Shown: piece by piece, positions 36,091-44,361 of the stretch
Layout: every line of letters starts with the position of its first letter
How positions within the stretch are numbered: position 1 is the first letter of the stretch
Source: Deltaproteobacteria bacterium
GTDB lineage: Bacteria > Myxococcota_A > Polyangia > Haliangiales > SHYZ01
Direction: 5' to 3'
DNA length: 54,930 bases
Assembly: GCA_016210055.1 (NCBI GenBank)
Contig: JACQUZ010000123.1
Location: 1-54,930 of the forward strand
Notes under the pieces: model-generated
Seen by the model: the letters and a program-made list of their open reading frames with translations, nothing else
The model's database searches: none
What the model was told of the DNA's origin: nothing
Made by a program: the position numbers and the translations under genes

Positions 36091-36513
36091 ATGATGATGT
36101 ATCCGTTGGCAAAGACTCTCCATTTATTCGGCGTTCTCCTCTGGGTTTCTGGGCTCTTTGCGGTCGCCGCGATCCTGGCGTTCCGGACGCGCGAGCAGGA
36201 CAAGGGAGTTCAGGCGAAGCTTGGCCTCTTGGCCCGGCGTCTCGCGCTATTTGGCGACGCCGGTTCAACCTTGGCGATCCTTTTCGGCCTTAACCTCCTG
36301 CTCACGTCCCGCGTCTTGTCGATGCCCTGGATGCATCTGAAGCTCACGCTGGTGGTTGCGTTGATAGGCATGCATGGCTGGCTTCGGGTGAAAACAAAGA
36401 GAGCCGCCCAGGGTGTCGCGGTGTCCTTGGGCATCCCGGCGATGGCTGGGCTGGCCCTGGCCATTTTCGCCATTCTGGCCCTCGCCATCTTCAAGTATCC
36501 CCTTGCCTCGTAG
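36091..36513 (+). CDS. HemJ/CopD-like four-helix membrane protein
   Basis: This 140-residue integral membrane protein has four predicted helices: LAKTLHLFGVLLWVSGLFAV, LFGDAGSTLAILFGLNLLL, HLKLTLVVALIGMHGWLRV and GIPAMAGLALAIFAILALAIF. The pattern KxxHLxGVxxWxxGL in helix 1 and WMHLKL-x-V in helix 3 resembles the HemJ protoporphyrinogen oxidase family, whose essential His and Lys lie in those places; CopD-type copper proteins are the alternative. A FAD-type protoporphyrinogen oxidase is already encoded at 44362-45717, so a HemJ role would be redundant. ATG 36091 begins MMMYPLAK. The 3' end overlaps the start assigned to the methyltransferase gene. Confidence 0.7.
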   Translation: MMMYPLAKTLHLFGVLLWVSGLFAVAAILAFRTREQDKGVQAKLGLLARRLALFGDAGSTLAILFGLNLLLTSRVLSMPWMHLKLTLVVALIGMHGWLRVKTKRAAQGVAVSLGIPAMAGLALAIFAILALAIFKYPLAS

Positions 36514-37408
36514 ATACCGCTTCGGATCCGCCAATCTGGAACCGCCAGACCGGCTGGTGCTCGCCGAGGCAACCAACCTCTTGCAAGAGCTCCCAGCGGG
36601 AAGCACGAATCTTTTCTACGTGGATCCACCGTTCGCGACCGGGGTGGAGCGTCGGAGCTCGTCCGGGTTTTCGTTTGACGACCGAACACCTGGCGGCCTG
36701 CACGCATACATCGAGTGGCTAAAGCCCTGCTTGGCGGCCATGCACCGCGCCACGGCCGACGACGGGTCCGTCTTTGTCCACCTCGACTGGCGAGCGTCTC
36801 ATCATGTCCGGGTGGAGATGGACCGGCTCTTTGGCACGGGTCGGTTGGTCAACGAAATCGCGTGGTGTTACTCGGTCGGAGGAAAGAGTCGGCGCGCCTT
36901 TGGGCGCAAGCACGACACGATCCTCTGGTTTGCCAAGGGTCCCGACTATCGCTTCTTCCCTGACGCAGTGCGCATTGCGAGAAAACCCGGCTCGCACATG
37001 AAGAAGGAGCTGGACGAAAGCGGGCGCCCGGTGCAGGTCAAGCGGGACGCCCGGACTGGGAAGGAGTACCGCTATCCAGTTCATGTAGGGAAAGTCCCCG
37101 AGGACTACTGGACGGATATCGAGACCCTGAACCGCAAGGACCGAGAGCGGACGGGTTGGCCTACCCAGAAGCCGGAGGCCCTTCTGACACGCATCATCCT
37201 GGCGGCGAGCGCCCCCGGGGACCTGGTGTCGGACCTGTTTTGCGGCTCCGGCACCACCGCAGCCGTGGCGCAGCGGCTCGGACGAAGGTTCGTCGCGGGA
37301 GACGTGTCGCGGGATGCGCTCCGGATCGCCGAAGTCCGCCTGCGGCGACAGGGGGAGGAGCTCGCTCGGCAGGGGTACAAGGTGCCGGATCTTGAGGTCA
37401 TCGACTAG
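36503..37408 (+). CDS. Beta-class DNA methyltransferase (orphan)
   Basis: This AdoMet-dependent DNA methyltransferase has about 301 residues. Catalytic motif IV (FYVDPPFATG) lies near the N-terminus, and AdoMet motif I (DLFCGSGTTAAVA) near the C-terminus, with TGWPTQKPEALLTRII (motif X) before it. The IV-TRD-I order defines the beta class, mostly N6-adenine or N4-cytosine enzymes; similarity to Mod-type adenine enzymes favours N6-adenine. No restriction gene is adjacent, so it is an orphan. The start is uncertain: TTG 36503 overlaps the upstream membrane gene by 11 bp, and GTG 36557 would also keep all motifs. The recognition sequence is unknown. Confidence 0.88.
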   Translation: MPRRYRFGSANLEPPDRLVLAEATNLLQELPAGSTNLFYVDPPFATGVERRSSSGFSFDDRTPGGLHAYIEWLKPCLAAMHRATADDGSVFVHLDWRASHHVRVEMDRLFGTGRLVNEIAWCYSVGGKSRRAFGRKHDTILWFAKGPDYRFFPDAVRIARKPGSHMKKELDESGRPVQVKRDARTGKEYRYPVHVGKVPEDYWTDIETLNRKDRERTGWPTQKPEALLTRIILAASAPGDLVSDLFCGSGTTAAVAQRLGRRFVAGDVSRDALRIAEVRLRRQGEELARQGYKVPDLEVID

Positions 37409-37444
37409 TACCCCGAGCCCCGCCACCCGTCCTTCGCCAAGCGC

Positions 37445-38602
37445 TTACGCGCCCTGGAGGAGCCTTTCCAGCTCAGTCACGACGGCATCAGCCACTCTTG
37501 ACATGGGGGCGGCCCGCTCCTCGCCCGCAAGGTCATAGGTTAGTGGCTCTCCCCGCCTGAGGATGGTCTGGATGGCCTGTTCGATCTTGTCGGCCGCCGT
37601 GACGAGCTTGGGAACCCCTTTCCGATCCCCGACCCACCGAATCGCTTCTTTCACGGCGAGGATCATCGCAAATGGGTTGACCTTGTCCTTCCCTGCGTGC
37701 TTGGGCGCCGAGCCGTGGATGGGCTCGAACATGGCGTGGCGATCGCCGATGTTGCAGCCGACCGCCATGCCCATGCCGCCTTGGAGCACGCTGGCCAGGT
37801 CCGTCACGATGTCGCCGAACATGTTGGTCGTCACGCACACGTCGTAGTACTCGGGCTGACCGATGAGCCACTGAGTGAACGCGTCGACGATGGCGATGTC
37901 CTTCTCCACATCTGGGTAGTCGGCGCCAACCTCGCGAAACACTTGACCAAAGAGCTGGCATCCCTTGAGAACGTTGTCCTTCACAATTGCCGTGACGCGC
38001 TTCTTTCCGTCCTTGGGCGCGCCTTTCCCCCGCTTGCGGCTGAGCTCGAACGCGTGGCGAATGACGCGCTCGGACGCGTCGCGGGTAATGATGCGCGTGT
38101 CCACCGCGACGGGGACCTTGCCGCCCCGCGTCAGATTGCCCCCTACGCCGGCATAAAGGCCCTCGGTATTCTCGCGGACGATGATCATGTCGACTTTTTC
38201 AGGATCCCACACGCGCTGGTTCTTCCCGTGGATGCGATGAGGGACGCCGGGGTAGAGCTTGACCGGACGGACGTTGGCGTAGAGGTCCAGGCGAATGCGG
38301 TTTCCGATGACCGGTGACCAGCCGGCCATTTTCCCGTCCTTCATGGTGACGGGGGCGCCGCTCTCATTCGGCCAACCCACGGCGCCGAGCAGCACCACGT
38401 CTGCAGCCTGGCAGCGCTCCTCGGCCCCTTCTGGCCAATCCCGAGAACCGTGCTTGAGGTAGAACTGGCCACCGCACGGTATCTCCTCAACGAGGAACTG
38501 AACGCCCGCCCGTTTCTCGACGGCGCTGAGCACCTTGAGCCCCTGCACCATGACTTCGGGCCCAGTTCCGTCTCCTGGTAGGGCCACGACGTGGATTTTC
38601 AT
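37445..38602 (-). CDS. Isocitrate/isopropylmalate dehydrogenase family protein
   Basis: This NAD(P)-dependent beta-decarboxylating dehydrogenase has 385 residues. Family landmarks are LPGDGTGPEVM, the substrate-loop RENTEGLYAGVGG, TIVKDN-like AIVKDNVLKG, the metal-binding Asp in NMFGDIVTDLASVLQGGMGMA, and EPIHGSAPKHAGK. RENTEG is shared by isocitrate, homoisocitrate and tartrate-type enzymes rather than the RELTGG of classical LeuB. The substrate is therefore open, and no leuC/leuD lies nearby. ATG 38602 has AGGAG 6 nt upstream. A palindrome at 38618-38633 lies just before the ribosome site. It converges with the methyltransferase gene. Confidence 0.92.
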   Translation of the reverse strand: MKIHVVALPGDGTGPEVMVQGLKVLSAVEKRAGVQFLVEEIPCGGQFYLKHGSRDWPEGAEERCQAADVVLLGAVGWPNESGAPVTMKDGKMAGWSPVIGNRIRLDLYANVRPVKLYPGVPHRIHGKNQRVWDPEKVDMIIVRENTEGLYAGVGGNLTRGGKVPVAVDTRIITRDASERVIRHAFELSRKRGKGAPKDGKKRVTAIVKDNVLKGCQLFGQVFREVGADYPDVEKDIAIVDAFTQWLIGQPEYYDVCVTTNMFGDIVTDLASVLQGGMGMAVGCNIGDRHAMFEPIHGSAPKHAGKDKVNPFAMILAVKEAIRWVGDRKGVPKLVTAADKIEQAIQTILRRGEPLTYDLAGEERAAPMSRVADAVVTELERLLQGA

Positions 38603-38617
38603 GACACTCTCCTATGA

Positions 38618-38633
38618 CTGAACAAACATTCAG
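38618..38633. promoter_or_regulatory. Operator-like inverted repeat upstream of the dehydrogenase
   Basis: CTGAA (38618-38622) and TTCAG (38629-38633) are separated by CAAACA. It lies 16-31 bp before the dehydrogenase ATG and between two divergent genes, where a repressor would act. Arms are short, so chance is possible. Confidence 0.3.
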
Positions 38634-38689
38634 ACTACCTGGAAGCGGCCGCTTGCCTGCCGGCCAAACCCCTGGCAGGATTCCGCCTC

Positions 38690-39127
38690 ATGCTGGCAAA
38701 ACTCTTCCTCCAGTACTTCATGGCCGTGGTGTTCGGAATCGGGATGGACGAAGGGTATGCAACCGTGTTCGGTACGCCTGGAGACCCGCACGACGGGGAT
38801 ACGCTTGCCTGCGACCGTCGTCCTATCCCGCAAGATGAATCACTCTGCGCCCACCGGTGGTTGCCATGCGGAACCCGTATCCTGGTCCTCAACCTGGAAC
38901 GTCCAGGCATAACCTCCTGCCGAGTCGCCGATAGGGGTCCCTTTGGTGTCGATAGGGGAACCGGTCGCTGGCGAGGCATCATCGATCTGGCCCCAAAGGT
39001 AGCGCGCGACCTTCGTTTGGACGGCCGCGATCTCGTGCGGCTCGTGTACAAGCTTCCCCCTCCGGGACACAAGGTGTACGAAAACACGGCGTTTCTGACC
39101 CCACGCCGAATTGGGCCCGCGCTTTAG
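38690..39127 (+). CDS. RlpA-like double-psi beta-barrel protein
   Basis: This is a 145-residue secreted or envelope protein. A hydrophobic N-terminal segment (MLAKLFLQYFMAVVFGIG) may act as signal or anchor. The rest is a double-psi beta-barrel: LPCGTRILVLNLERP, then the RlpA signature CRVADRGPFG with the conserved Asp, and GIIDLAPKVARDLRLDG. RlpA-type domains bind or cleave denuded peptidoglycan; enzymatic activity here is not proven. Four Cys in the barrel region may form disulfides. AGGA precedes ATG 38690 by 9 nt. The TAG stop sits in the loop of a terminator-like hairpin shared with the convergent dctM gene. Confidence 0.85.
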   Translation: MLAKLFLQYFMAVVFGIGMDEGYATVFGTPGDPHDGDTLACDRRPIPQDESLCAHRWLPCGTRILVLNLERPGITSCRVADRGPFGVDRGTGRWRGIIDLAPKVARDLRLDGRDLVRLVYKLPPPGHKVYENTAFLTPRRIGPAL

Positions 39128-39139
39128 GCGCCTGGCCCA
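39112..39139. terminator. Bidirectional terminator-like hairpin
   Basis: Arms TGGGCC/GGCCCA (39112-39117, 39134-39139) and GCGC/GCGC (39119-39122, 39128-39131) stack around the loop TTTAG, which contains the upstream stop codon; a 1x2 bulge separates them. It lies between two convergent genes. No T-tract follows on either side. Confidence 0.5.
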
Positions 39140-39145
39140 GAGTTG

Positions 39146-40699
39146 CTACTTGGGAGCCCCCCCGCCGGCATCCGGTGAGCCAGCCTTCTCTGCAGTGGGG
39201 GTCTCCTCGTCGTCCTCGTCATCAAAGCCAGCCATGGACTTGGCCGTGATCTGCGAGAGGTCCGGCCCCTTGCCCGCTGGGGCCGCAGCTGGAACAACAC
39301 CCGCGGCCTGGGTCTTGGCGGCCGCCCCCTCCTCCTCTTCGCCCAAAGGCACCTGTGGCCCCCTCCCCGCCCAGGGGAAGGCCTCGTAGACAGGCTTCCC
39401 CTGCTTCCAGTTGACCGCCGCCTTGGCAATCGTTGGGACATACATGACGAGGGCGAGCGCTGCGCACGTGATTCCCAGAGTCGGGAAAATCGCGCGGGTC
39501 ACCTGGCCGAACGGCTTCTTGAACACGGCCGCAGCCACGAACAGGTTCGTCGCTACCGGCGGCATGAGGTAGCCGATTTCCATGTTGACCACGAACACGA
39601 TCCCAAAATGGAGCGGATCGATTCCATAGAGCTGCCAGGCCACGGGGGCCAGCATGGGCGCGAAGACCAGGGTGCAACTAATCGAGTCCATGAGCGCCCC
39701 AATGACAATCAGAACCAGGTTCACCAGGAGAAGGAATCCGAATGGCCCAAGGCTCATGCTCCGTATCCAGGTCATGAGCCGCTCCTGGACGCCTATGAGG
39801 GCGAGGAACTCGTTCAGCCCAAAGGCCAAGACAATGATGAGGATGAGAGACCCCATGAGGGCCGCAGCCTCCATGAGTGTCTCGAAGAGCTTTTTCACGG
39901 AAAGCTCTCTATAGATCAGCATGGTCACCGCTAGGGCATAGACAGTGGCAACAGCGCCCGCCTCGGATGGGGTGTAGAGCCCACCATAGATCCCTCCAAG
40001 GACGAGGAGCGGAAGCAAGAGAGCCCAGATCCCTTCCTTCGTGGCCGCCCAGAGCTCGCCAAAGTTGAATTTCTGTCGCCCCCCCGGAATCCCCAACCCG
40101 ACAACCACGGCATAGGCCGCAAGAAGGCCGCCAATCAGCAAGGCGGGAACGAGGCCCGCCAGAAACATGTCCTCTGGCGAAACCGCCGCCGATGACCCGC
40201 TGATGCTGATGGCATAGATGAGCATGGAGATGGACGGCGGAACCAGGCAGCCGAGGGACCCGGCGGTCGTCACCAGGCCGAGCGCGAAGTTCTCTGGGTA
40301 CTTGGACTGGACCATGGCCGGAAACATGATTGAACCCACGGCGATGAGGGTCACCGGGGACGAGCCGGAGATGGCCGCAAAGAACATGCAAGCGGCAACC
40401 GCCGCGACGGCCATGCCGCCGGGAAGCCAGCCGAGGCCGGCGCGCGCCACCGTCACCAGGCGCCGTGCGATTCCGCCCGCCGTCATGATGGCGCCCGATG
40501 CCATGAACAGGGGAATGGCCAGGAATTCCTGGCGAACCAGGAGCCCCTCCATGTTCTGCATGATAGGGAGGAGGTCTCTTAGCTGGTTGTGTTCCCCGGT
40601 GAAAAGGTAAAAGCATAGCGCCGTCGCCGTGCCCATGAGGACGAACAGGGGAGCCCCGATGAGCGCTAGGGCGGTGAGGGTCGCCAGGAAGAGTGCCAT
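39146..40699 (-). CDS. dctM: TRAP transporter large permease (DctM)
   Basis: This is the large membrane subunit of a tripartite ATP-independent periplasmic transporter for organic acids, driven by an ion gradient. It has 517 residues with about 12 helices; landmarks include FLAIPLFMASGAIM, MFFAAISGSSPVTLIAVGSIMFPAM, GLVTTAGSLGCLVPPSISMLIYA and NMEIGYLMPPVATNLFVA. After about residue 430 an unusual extension of roughly 85 residues follows. It is rich in Ala, Glu, Asp and Pro (GEEEEGAAAKTQ, FDDEDDEETPTAEK), is probably disordered and cytosolic, and is absent from usual DctM proteins of about 430 residues. The start codon overlaps the dctQ stop by one base. Confidence 0.95.
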   Translation of the reverse strand: MALFLATLTALALIGAPLFVLMGTATALCFYLFTGEHNQLRDLLPIMQNMEGLLVRQEFLAIPLFMASGAIMTAGGIARRLVTVARAGLGWLPGGMAVAAVAACMFFAAISGSSPVTLIAVGSIMFPAMVQSKYPENFALGLVTTAGSLGCLVPPSISMLIYAISISGSSAAVSPEDMFLAGLVPALLIGGLLAAYAVVVGLGIPGGRQKFNFGELWAATKEGIWALLLPLLVLGGIYGGLYTPSEAGAVATVYALAVTMLIYRELSVKKLFETLMEAAALMGSLILIIVLAFGLNEFLALIGVQERLMTWIRSMSLGPFGFLLLVNLVLIVIGALMDSISCTLVFAPMLAPVAWQLYGIDPLHFGIVFVVNMEIGYLMPPVATNLFVAAAVFKKPFGQVTRAIFPTLGITCAALALVMYVPTIAKAAVNWKQGKPVYEAFPWAGRGPQVPLGEEEEGAAAKTQAAGVVPAAAPAGKGPDLSQITAKSMAGFDDEDDEETPTAEKAGSPDAGGGAPK

Positions 40700-41472
40700 T
40701 ACGACACCTTTTCTCCCGTGACCTCACGGCTTGCGACCTGGCCGAGAAACCTCAGGATCATGACAACGAACGTATACGGGAAGATCAGGAAGACGCACCA
40801 CCTGGGGATTGGAGTGGGATCGAGATTCCCAACAAGGTGGTTCACGAGCCAGCCGCGAAAATGGTCCTGGATCGACAGGCAAGCCAAGAGCAAGAGGAAG
40901 ATGCATAGTCCCGCCGTAGCCACCAAGGCTAACCCCCGTACGATGGGGACGACGGACTGGGGCCAAATTTTTTCCCCCATCTCCAGGGCGAGGTGTCGTT
41001 TCTCGTACGTCGCCATGGAGGCTCCAATGAAACCTACCCAGAGCATTGATGACAGGGCGATGGGCGGAGCCCATACCACGCCGTTCGGGAACGCCAGGAG
41101 GATCCCCTTGATGAGGAGCGCAAGTCCTGCCGTCACTGCTGCGGCAAAGAGCAGGGAAGCTCTCTTGGAGAACTTCACAAGCTGAGGTTGGTCCTTCTTC
41201 TTGATGGTTCGAAGCGCGCCGTACGCCAGCACGAGCGTGAGGGCGAGGTTCAGGGCTAACGAAACGGGCCCATGAATGACTGCTGGATCTGCCTCAAGGC
41301 CTAGGCGGCCAAGGATTGCCAAGAACGCTGCCGAAAGCCGCCCCTCAGTCCGCGAGAAGACCCGCTGCATGACGTTCGCGAACATCACGAGCGACATGAA
41401 CAGGAAGAGGGTTGCTGCGAGGAAACGTTCGGCCCGGTAGATAGCCGCGTCGATCTTGCCGAGGATGTTCAA
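40699..41472 (-). CDS. dctQ: TRAP transporter small permease (DctQ), enlarged
   Basis: This is the small membrane subunit of the TRAP system. Typical DctQ proteins have about 160-190 residues and four helices; this one has 257 and about six. The canonical parts are helix 1 (AATLFLFMSLVMFANVMQRVF) and the later block SSMLWVGFIGASMATYEKRHLALE, followed by two C-terminal helices. Between them are two extra hydrophobic segments (GPVSLALNLALTLVLAYGAL; SLLFAAAVTAGLALLIKGILLAF) with a charged loop (RTIKKKDQPQLVKFSKR). It is sandwiched between dctP (7 bp) and dctM (1-base overlap), which confirms its role. Confidence 0.92.
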   Translation of the reverse strand: MNILGKIDAAIYRAERFLAATLFLFMSLVMFANVMQRVFSRTEGRLSAAFLAILGRLGLEADPAVIHGPVSLALNLALTLVLAYGALRTIKKKDQPQLVKFSKRASLLFAAAVTAGLALLIKGILLAFPNGVVWAPPIALSSMLWVGFIGASMATYEKRHLALEMGEKIWPQSVVPIVRGLALVATAGLCIFLLLLACLSIQDHFRGWLVNHLVGNLDPTPIPRWCVFLIFPYTFVVMILRFLGQVASREVTGEKVS

Positions 41473-41479
41473 AGCCGGG

Positions 41480-42511
41480 TCACTTTACCTTGCCGGCACG
41501 GAAGTCGGAAAGGCCTTTCTCGACGGCATCCAGGAGCCCTACGGCCTTCTTCCCCTGGGTCTTTCGGAACGAGGACCGCGCGGGAAGGGAAGCTTGCTCG
41601 AAGACCTTCTTCTCGGCGTCCGTCAGCTCATAGACCTGGATGTTCTCCCCCTGGAGGACGGCCAGGAGGTCGGGGATGATCTTGCGCACTGCCTTCCGGC
41701 CCTTCGCCTGAAGCGTCCTCCCCTCGTCGACGAGGATTTTCTGCAAGTCGGGGGGGAGCTTTTCGAACCATTCCTTGTTAAACGCGATAATGGCCGCCTG
41801 ATAAATATGGTTCGACACGGTGAAGTACTTCACCGACTTGTACCAGCTCGCGGCAATGGCGTAGAGCACGGCTTGGTCAAAGCCGTCCACCGTGCCCGTT
41901 TGCAAGGCGGTCAGCACCTCCGTGGGGGGAATTGGCACCGGAGACGCCCCAAATGCCTTCCACATGTCCAAGTGGATGGAGGATTCCTGCGAGCGCATCT
42001 TTTTCCCCTTGAGGTCCGCCGGCTTCTTGGCTTGCTTGTCCTTGGTGCCGAGCTGCCTGAATCCGTTCTCGCTCCAGAAACCGAACACGAGGCCGTACTG
42101 GGGGAAAATCTCCTCGATGGGCTTGGTGAGCACGTTGTCGATGACGTAGTCGACCTCGCCGAAATTACGGAAGAGGTAGGGGATCTCGACGACGTTCACC
42201 TCGGGGATCTGCGAAGCCATGGCACCCGTCGAGGCGCCCACGGCCTGGATTTGCCCTCGCTTGCACTTGATGACCGATTCGTTCTCATCACCGAGCGTGC
42301 CGCCGAGGAACACCTTGACCTTGATCCGACCGCCCGATTTCTCCTCGACTGCCTTCTTGTACTTCTTGAGGAGCTCAGACCATGGCGTGTTGTCCGGCGC
42401 CACGGTAGCGATCTTCATGACATGATCTTCGGCGCGCGCCGATCCACCGAGCCCCGTGGCAACAACAAGCAACACCAACCCCGTAGCAGCAAGCCTTGCA
42501 AGACGCGACAT
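41480..42511 (-). CDS. dctP: TRAP transporter substrate-binding protein (DctP)
   Basis: This periplasmic solute receptor has 343 residues. The signal peptide is MSRLARLAATGLVLLVVATG, with cleavage after GGSARA. The mature part is a two-lobe DctP fold: KIATVAPDNTPWSELLKKYKKAVEEKSGG, the conserved Arg region KGKKMRSQESSIHLDMWKAFGA and PIPPTEVLTALQTGTVDGFDQ. The Arg normally binds a carboxylate of the ligand; the ligand itself is unknown. AAGGAGG lies 5 nt before ATG 42511. It is first in dctPQM. Confidence 0.95.
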   Translation of the reverse strand: MSRLARLAATGLVLLVVATGLGGSARAEDHVMKIATVAPDNTPWSELLKKYKKAVEEKSGGRIKVKVFLGGTLGDENESVIKCKRGQIQAVGASTGAMASQIPEVNVVEIPYLFRNFGEVDYVIDNVLTKPIEEIFPQYGLVFGFWSENGFRQLGTKDKQAKKPADLKGKKMRSQESSIHLDMWKAFGASPVPIPPTEVLTALQTGTVDGFDQAVLYAIAASWYKSVKYFTVSNHIYQAAIIAFNKEWFEKLPPDLQKILVDEGRTLQAKGRKAVRKIIPDLLAVLQGENIQVYELTDAEKKVFEQASLPARSSFRKTQGKKAVGLLDAVEKGLSDFRAGKVK

Positions 42512-42556
42512 CCTCCCCTCCTTGCCGGCTACGTTAGCGAGCTTGAGCGTGGTGCG

Positions 42557-43264
42557 TCAACCGAGCGGTGCATGAGTGCCTTGCCCCGACGGTGGGAGCG
42601 AAAGCGATTCGGTTGACCGGTCGATGAGCGTCTCGAGGACCGAGGGTGGAATGGCCCTAAACCCCCTTGCCCCATGGCGGTAGAACAGCAGAAAGAGATA
42701 GGAACAGGCGAGGGCTTCAAGCCCTGCTAGGCGCAGGAGCAACCTCTGCCAGTCCAGCTCATGTCCGTGACTGAGGAGGACCTCTTCCACTACCGGGTCA
42801 CCCACTCGGTCGTCACTTGCAGCGGCGATCCGGAGCCACAGGAGCTCCTCGATGGGGGCAACCCGAACCCGCAGGTCTAGAAGATGCACTCTCTTCGAGT
42901 ATTCGAACCAAGCCTCGTCGATGACACCGCCCAAAGGGTCGGGCAGTCCCCAGCTGACGGTGACGGCGACGGGACCATACTCCACTCGGGCGCGGGGCAA
43001 GGAGGGATCCGGAATAACGCGAAACCCGGCGGCCGAAAACGCATCGAGCACGTCCCGCGCGTCGGAGGGTCGCACGAGGAGTTCGAGATCACCGTCGACC
43101 ACGATGCCGATTTGGGCGGAAATGCCAATAGCGCCACCGACGAGGAAAGGCCGCTTGCGTCCTTTCAACACCGCCATGACCCGGCGATAGGCAGCGCGTG
43201 ACGCAAGGGAAAACTGCGGAAGGTCGAGCTCCGGCCGCGCTCCCCCCGGCGTCCGCTGCATCAT
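42557..43264 (-). CDS. Nucleotidyltransferase-fold protein
   Basis: This predicted soluble protein of about 235 residues has a minimal nucleotidyltransferase pattern near its start: [25 protein letters not shown], with the GG loop and a D-x-D-like pair. It is followed by regions seen in AbiEii/MNT-like or aminoglycoside nucleotidyltransferase-like proteins ([35 protein letters not shown]). The second half is helical. The substrate is unknown; proteins of this type often appear without a defined role. ATG 43264 (MMQRTPGG) was chosen; GTG 43282 and 43294 are alternatives, and longer versions run into the divergent phosphatase gene. It lies 45 bp upstream of dctP on the same strand. Confidence 0.7.
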   Translation of the reverse strand: MMQRTPGGARPELDLPQFSLASRAAYRRVMAVLKGRKRPFLVGGAIGISAQIGIVVDGDLELLVRPSDARDVLDAFSAAGFRVIPDPSLPRARVEYGPVAVTVSWGLPDPLGGVIDEAWFEYSKRVHLLDLRVRVAPIEELLWLRIAAASDDRVGDPVVEEVLLSHGHELDWQRLLLRLAGLEALACSYLFLLFYRHGARGFRAIPPSVLETLIDRSTESLSLPPSGQGTHAPLG

Positions 43265-43376
43265 CAACTCGGGGAAGAGCACGTTTGATGCCACGCCATT
43301 CTTTACCGAGTGGACAAGCTTGAAAAGACGTGAGAAAAAATGGGGACGGGTCGCTGGATCGGACCCCGTCGCCAAC

Positions 43377-44300
43377 ATGCCCACGACCGAGCCCACCGAG
43401 GTGGTTGCATTCGTGAAAACCGATGTTGGGGTTGTCCGCGAGCACAACGAGGACAACGCGTACGTCGATCCCGAAGGCAGGTATTTCATCGTAGCCGACG
43501 GCATGGGCGGGCACGCGGCCGGTGAAGTAGCGAGCGCCATGGCCGTAGAGGAGGTCGTCAAGTTCCTCGAGGGCGCGCGCGAGAAAATCGCATCCTTTGG
43601 CGAGCAACCTGCCGATGAAGCGCGGCAGATGATGGTCAAGCTGCTCGAGGAGGCGGTCAGGCGGGCACATCAATCGGTGTTCGAGCGCGGGGGCCGAGAG
43701 AGCGACAAGAAGGGGATGGGGACCACGCTCGACGTCCTGCTCATTGCCTCTGGGGAGGCTTTCGTGGCCCACGTGGGTGACTCTCGCACCTACCTCATCC
43801 GCAATGGCGCTGCCGCGCAGGTTACGACGGACCACACGGTAGCCGAGGTGTTGGTCATCGAGGGAAAGCTCTCGCCCGAGGAAGCCCGTCTTTCGCCGCT
43901 GCGGACGATCCTGGTCAACGCGATCGGCGTTTCCGCGGAAGTGGGCGTCGAAATGGCCCATATCCGGCTTCGCAAGGGCGACAACCTCCTCCTGTGTTCA
44001 GACGGATTGCACGACTATTTCCCCAGCGACAGGGAAATCGCCGAGCTCCTTGCAGAGCAAGGGGGGGAGGAAGGGCTCGCCCGTCTCGTCAACCTGGCGA
44101 AGGAGCGCGGAGGGCACGACAACATCACCGGAGTCCTCGTCGAGGTTGTCGAAGGGAACTCGGCGGACGACTCCGATCAGGAAGTGGACGACCGCGAGGG
44201 CATGGAGACTTCGCCACCGCCCGAGACGCTTGCCACGGAACCCACCCAGCCGACGCAAGTCCCACAAGCCCCGCATGCCATGAAGACGAACGGAAGCTAG
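43377..44300 (+). CDS. PP2C-family Ser/Thr protein phosphatase
   Basis: This soluble Mn/Mg-dependent phosphatase has 307 residues (Stp1/PrpC type). Metal-binding motifs are intact: [10 protein letters not shown] (E25, D26), [12 protein letters not shown] (D41), [29 protein letters not shown] and [11 protein letters not shown]. After about residue 255 a Pro/Thr/Glu-rich tail follows without a membrane helix. It would reverse the action of Hanks kinases such as those at 11537 and 25579. ATG 43377 aligns with the family start; no clear ribosome site was found. It is divergent from the nucleotidyltransferase gene and convergent with hemG. Confidence 0.94.
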   Translation: MPTTEPTEVVAFVKTDVGVVREHNEDNAYVDPEGRYFIVADGMGGHAAGEVASAMAVEEVVKFLEGAREKIASFGEQPADEARQMMVKLLEEAVRRAHQSVFERGGRESDKKGMGTTLDVLLIASGEAFVAHVGDSRTYLIRNGAAAQVTTDHTVAEVLVIEGKLSPEEARLSPLRTILVNAIGVSAEVGVEMAHIRLRKGDNLLLCSDGLHDYFPSDREIAELLAEQGGEEGLARLVNLAKERGGHDNITGVLVEVVEGNSADDSDQEVDDREGMETSPPPETLATEPTQPTQVPQAPHAMKTNGS

Positions 44301-44361
44301 CCGGCAAGGTCTCTTGCAGCTCCCCATAGCGCTTCTTCCAAGGATTCCGGGAGCGTCCAGG

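Noticed and set aside
36041..36268. N-terminal extension of the zinc-ribbon gene
   Set aside because: The extension is Arg-rich, unconserved-looking and antisense to the HemJ-like gene; ATG 36040 directly precedes the ribbon.
41456..42616. Plus-strand open frame opposite dctP
   Set aside because: dctP is clear, with a signal peptide and ribosome site; the antisense frame is an artefact of GC-rich codon use.
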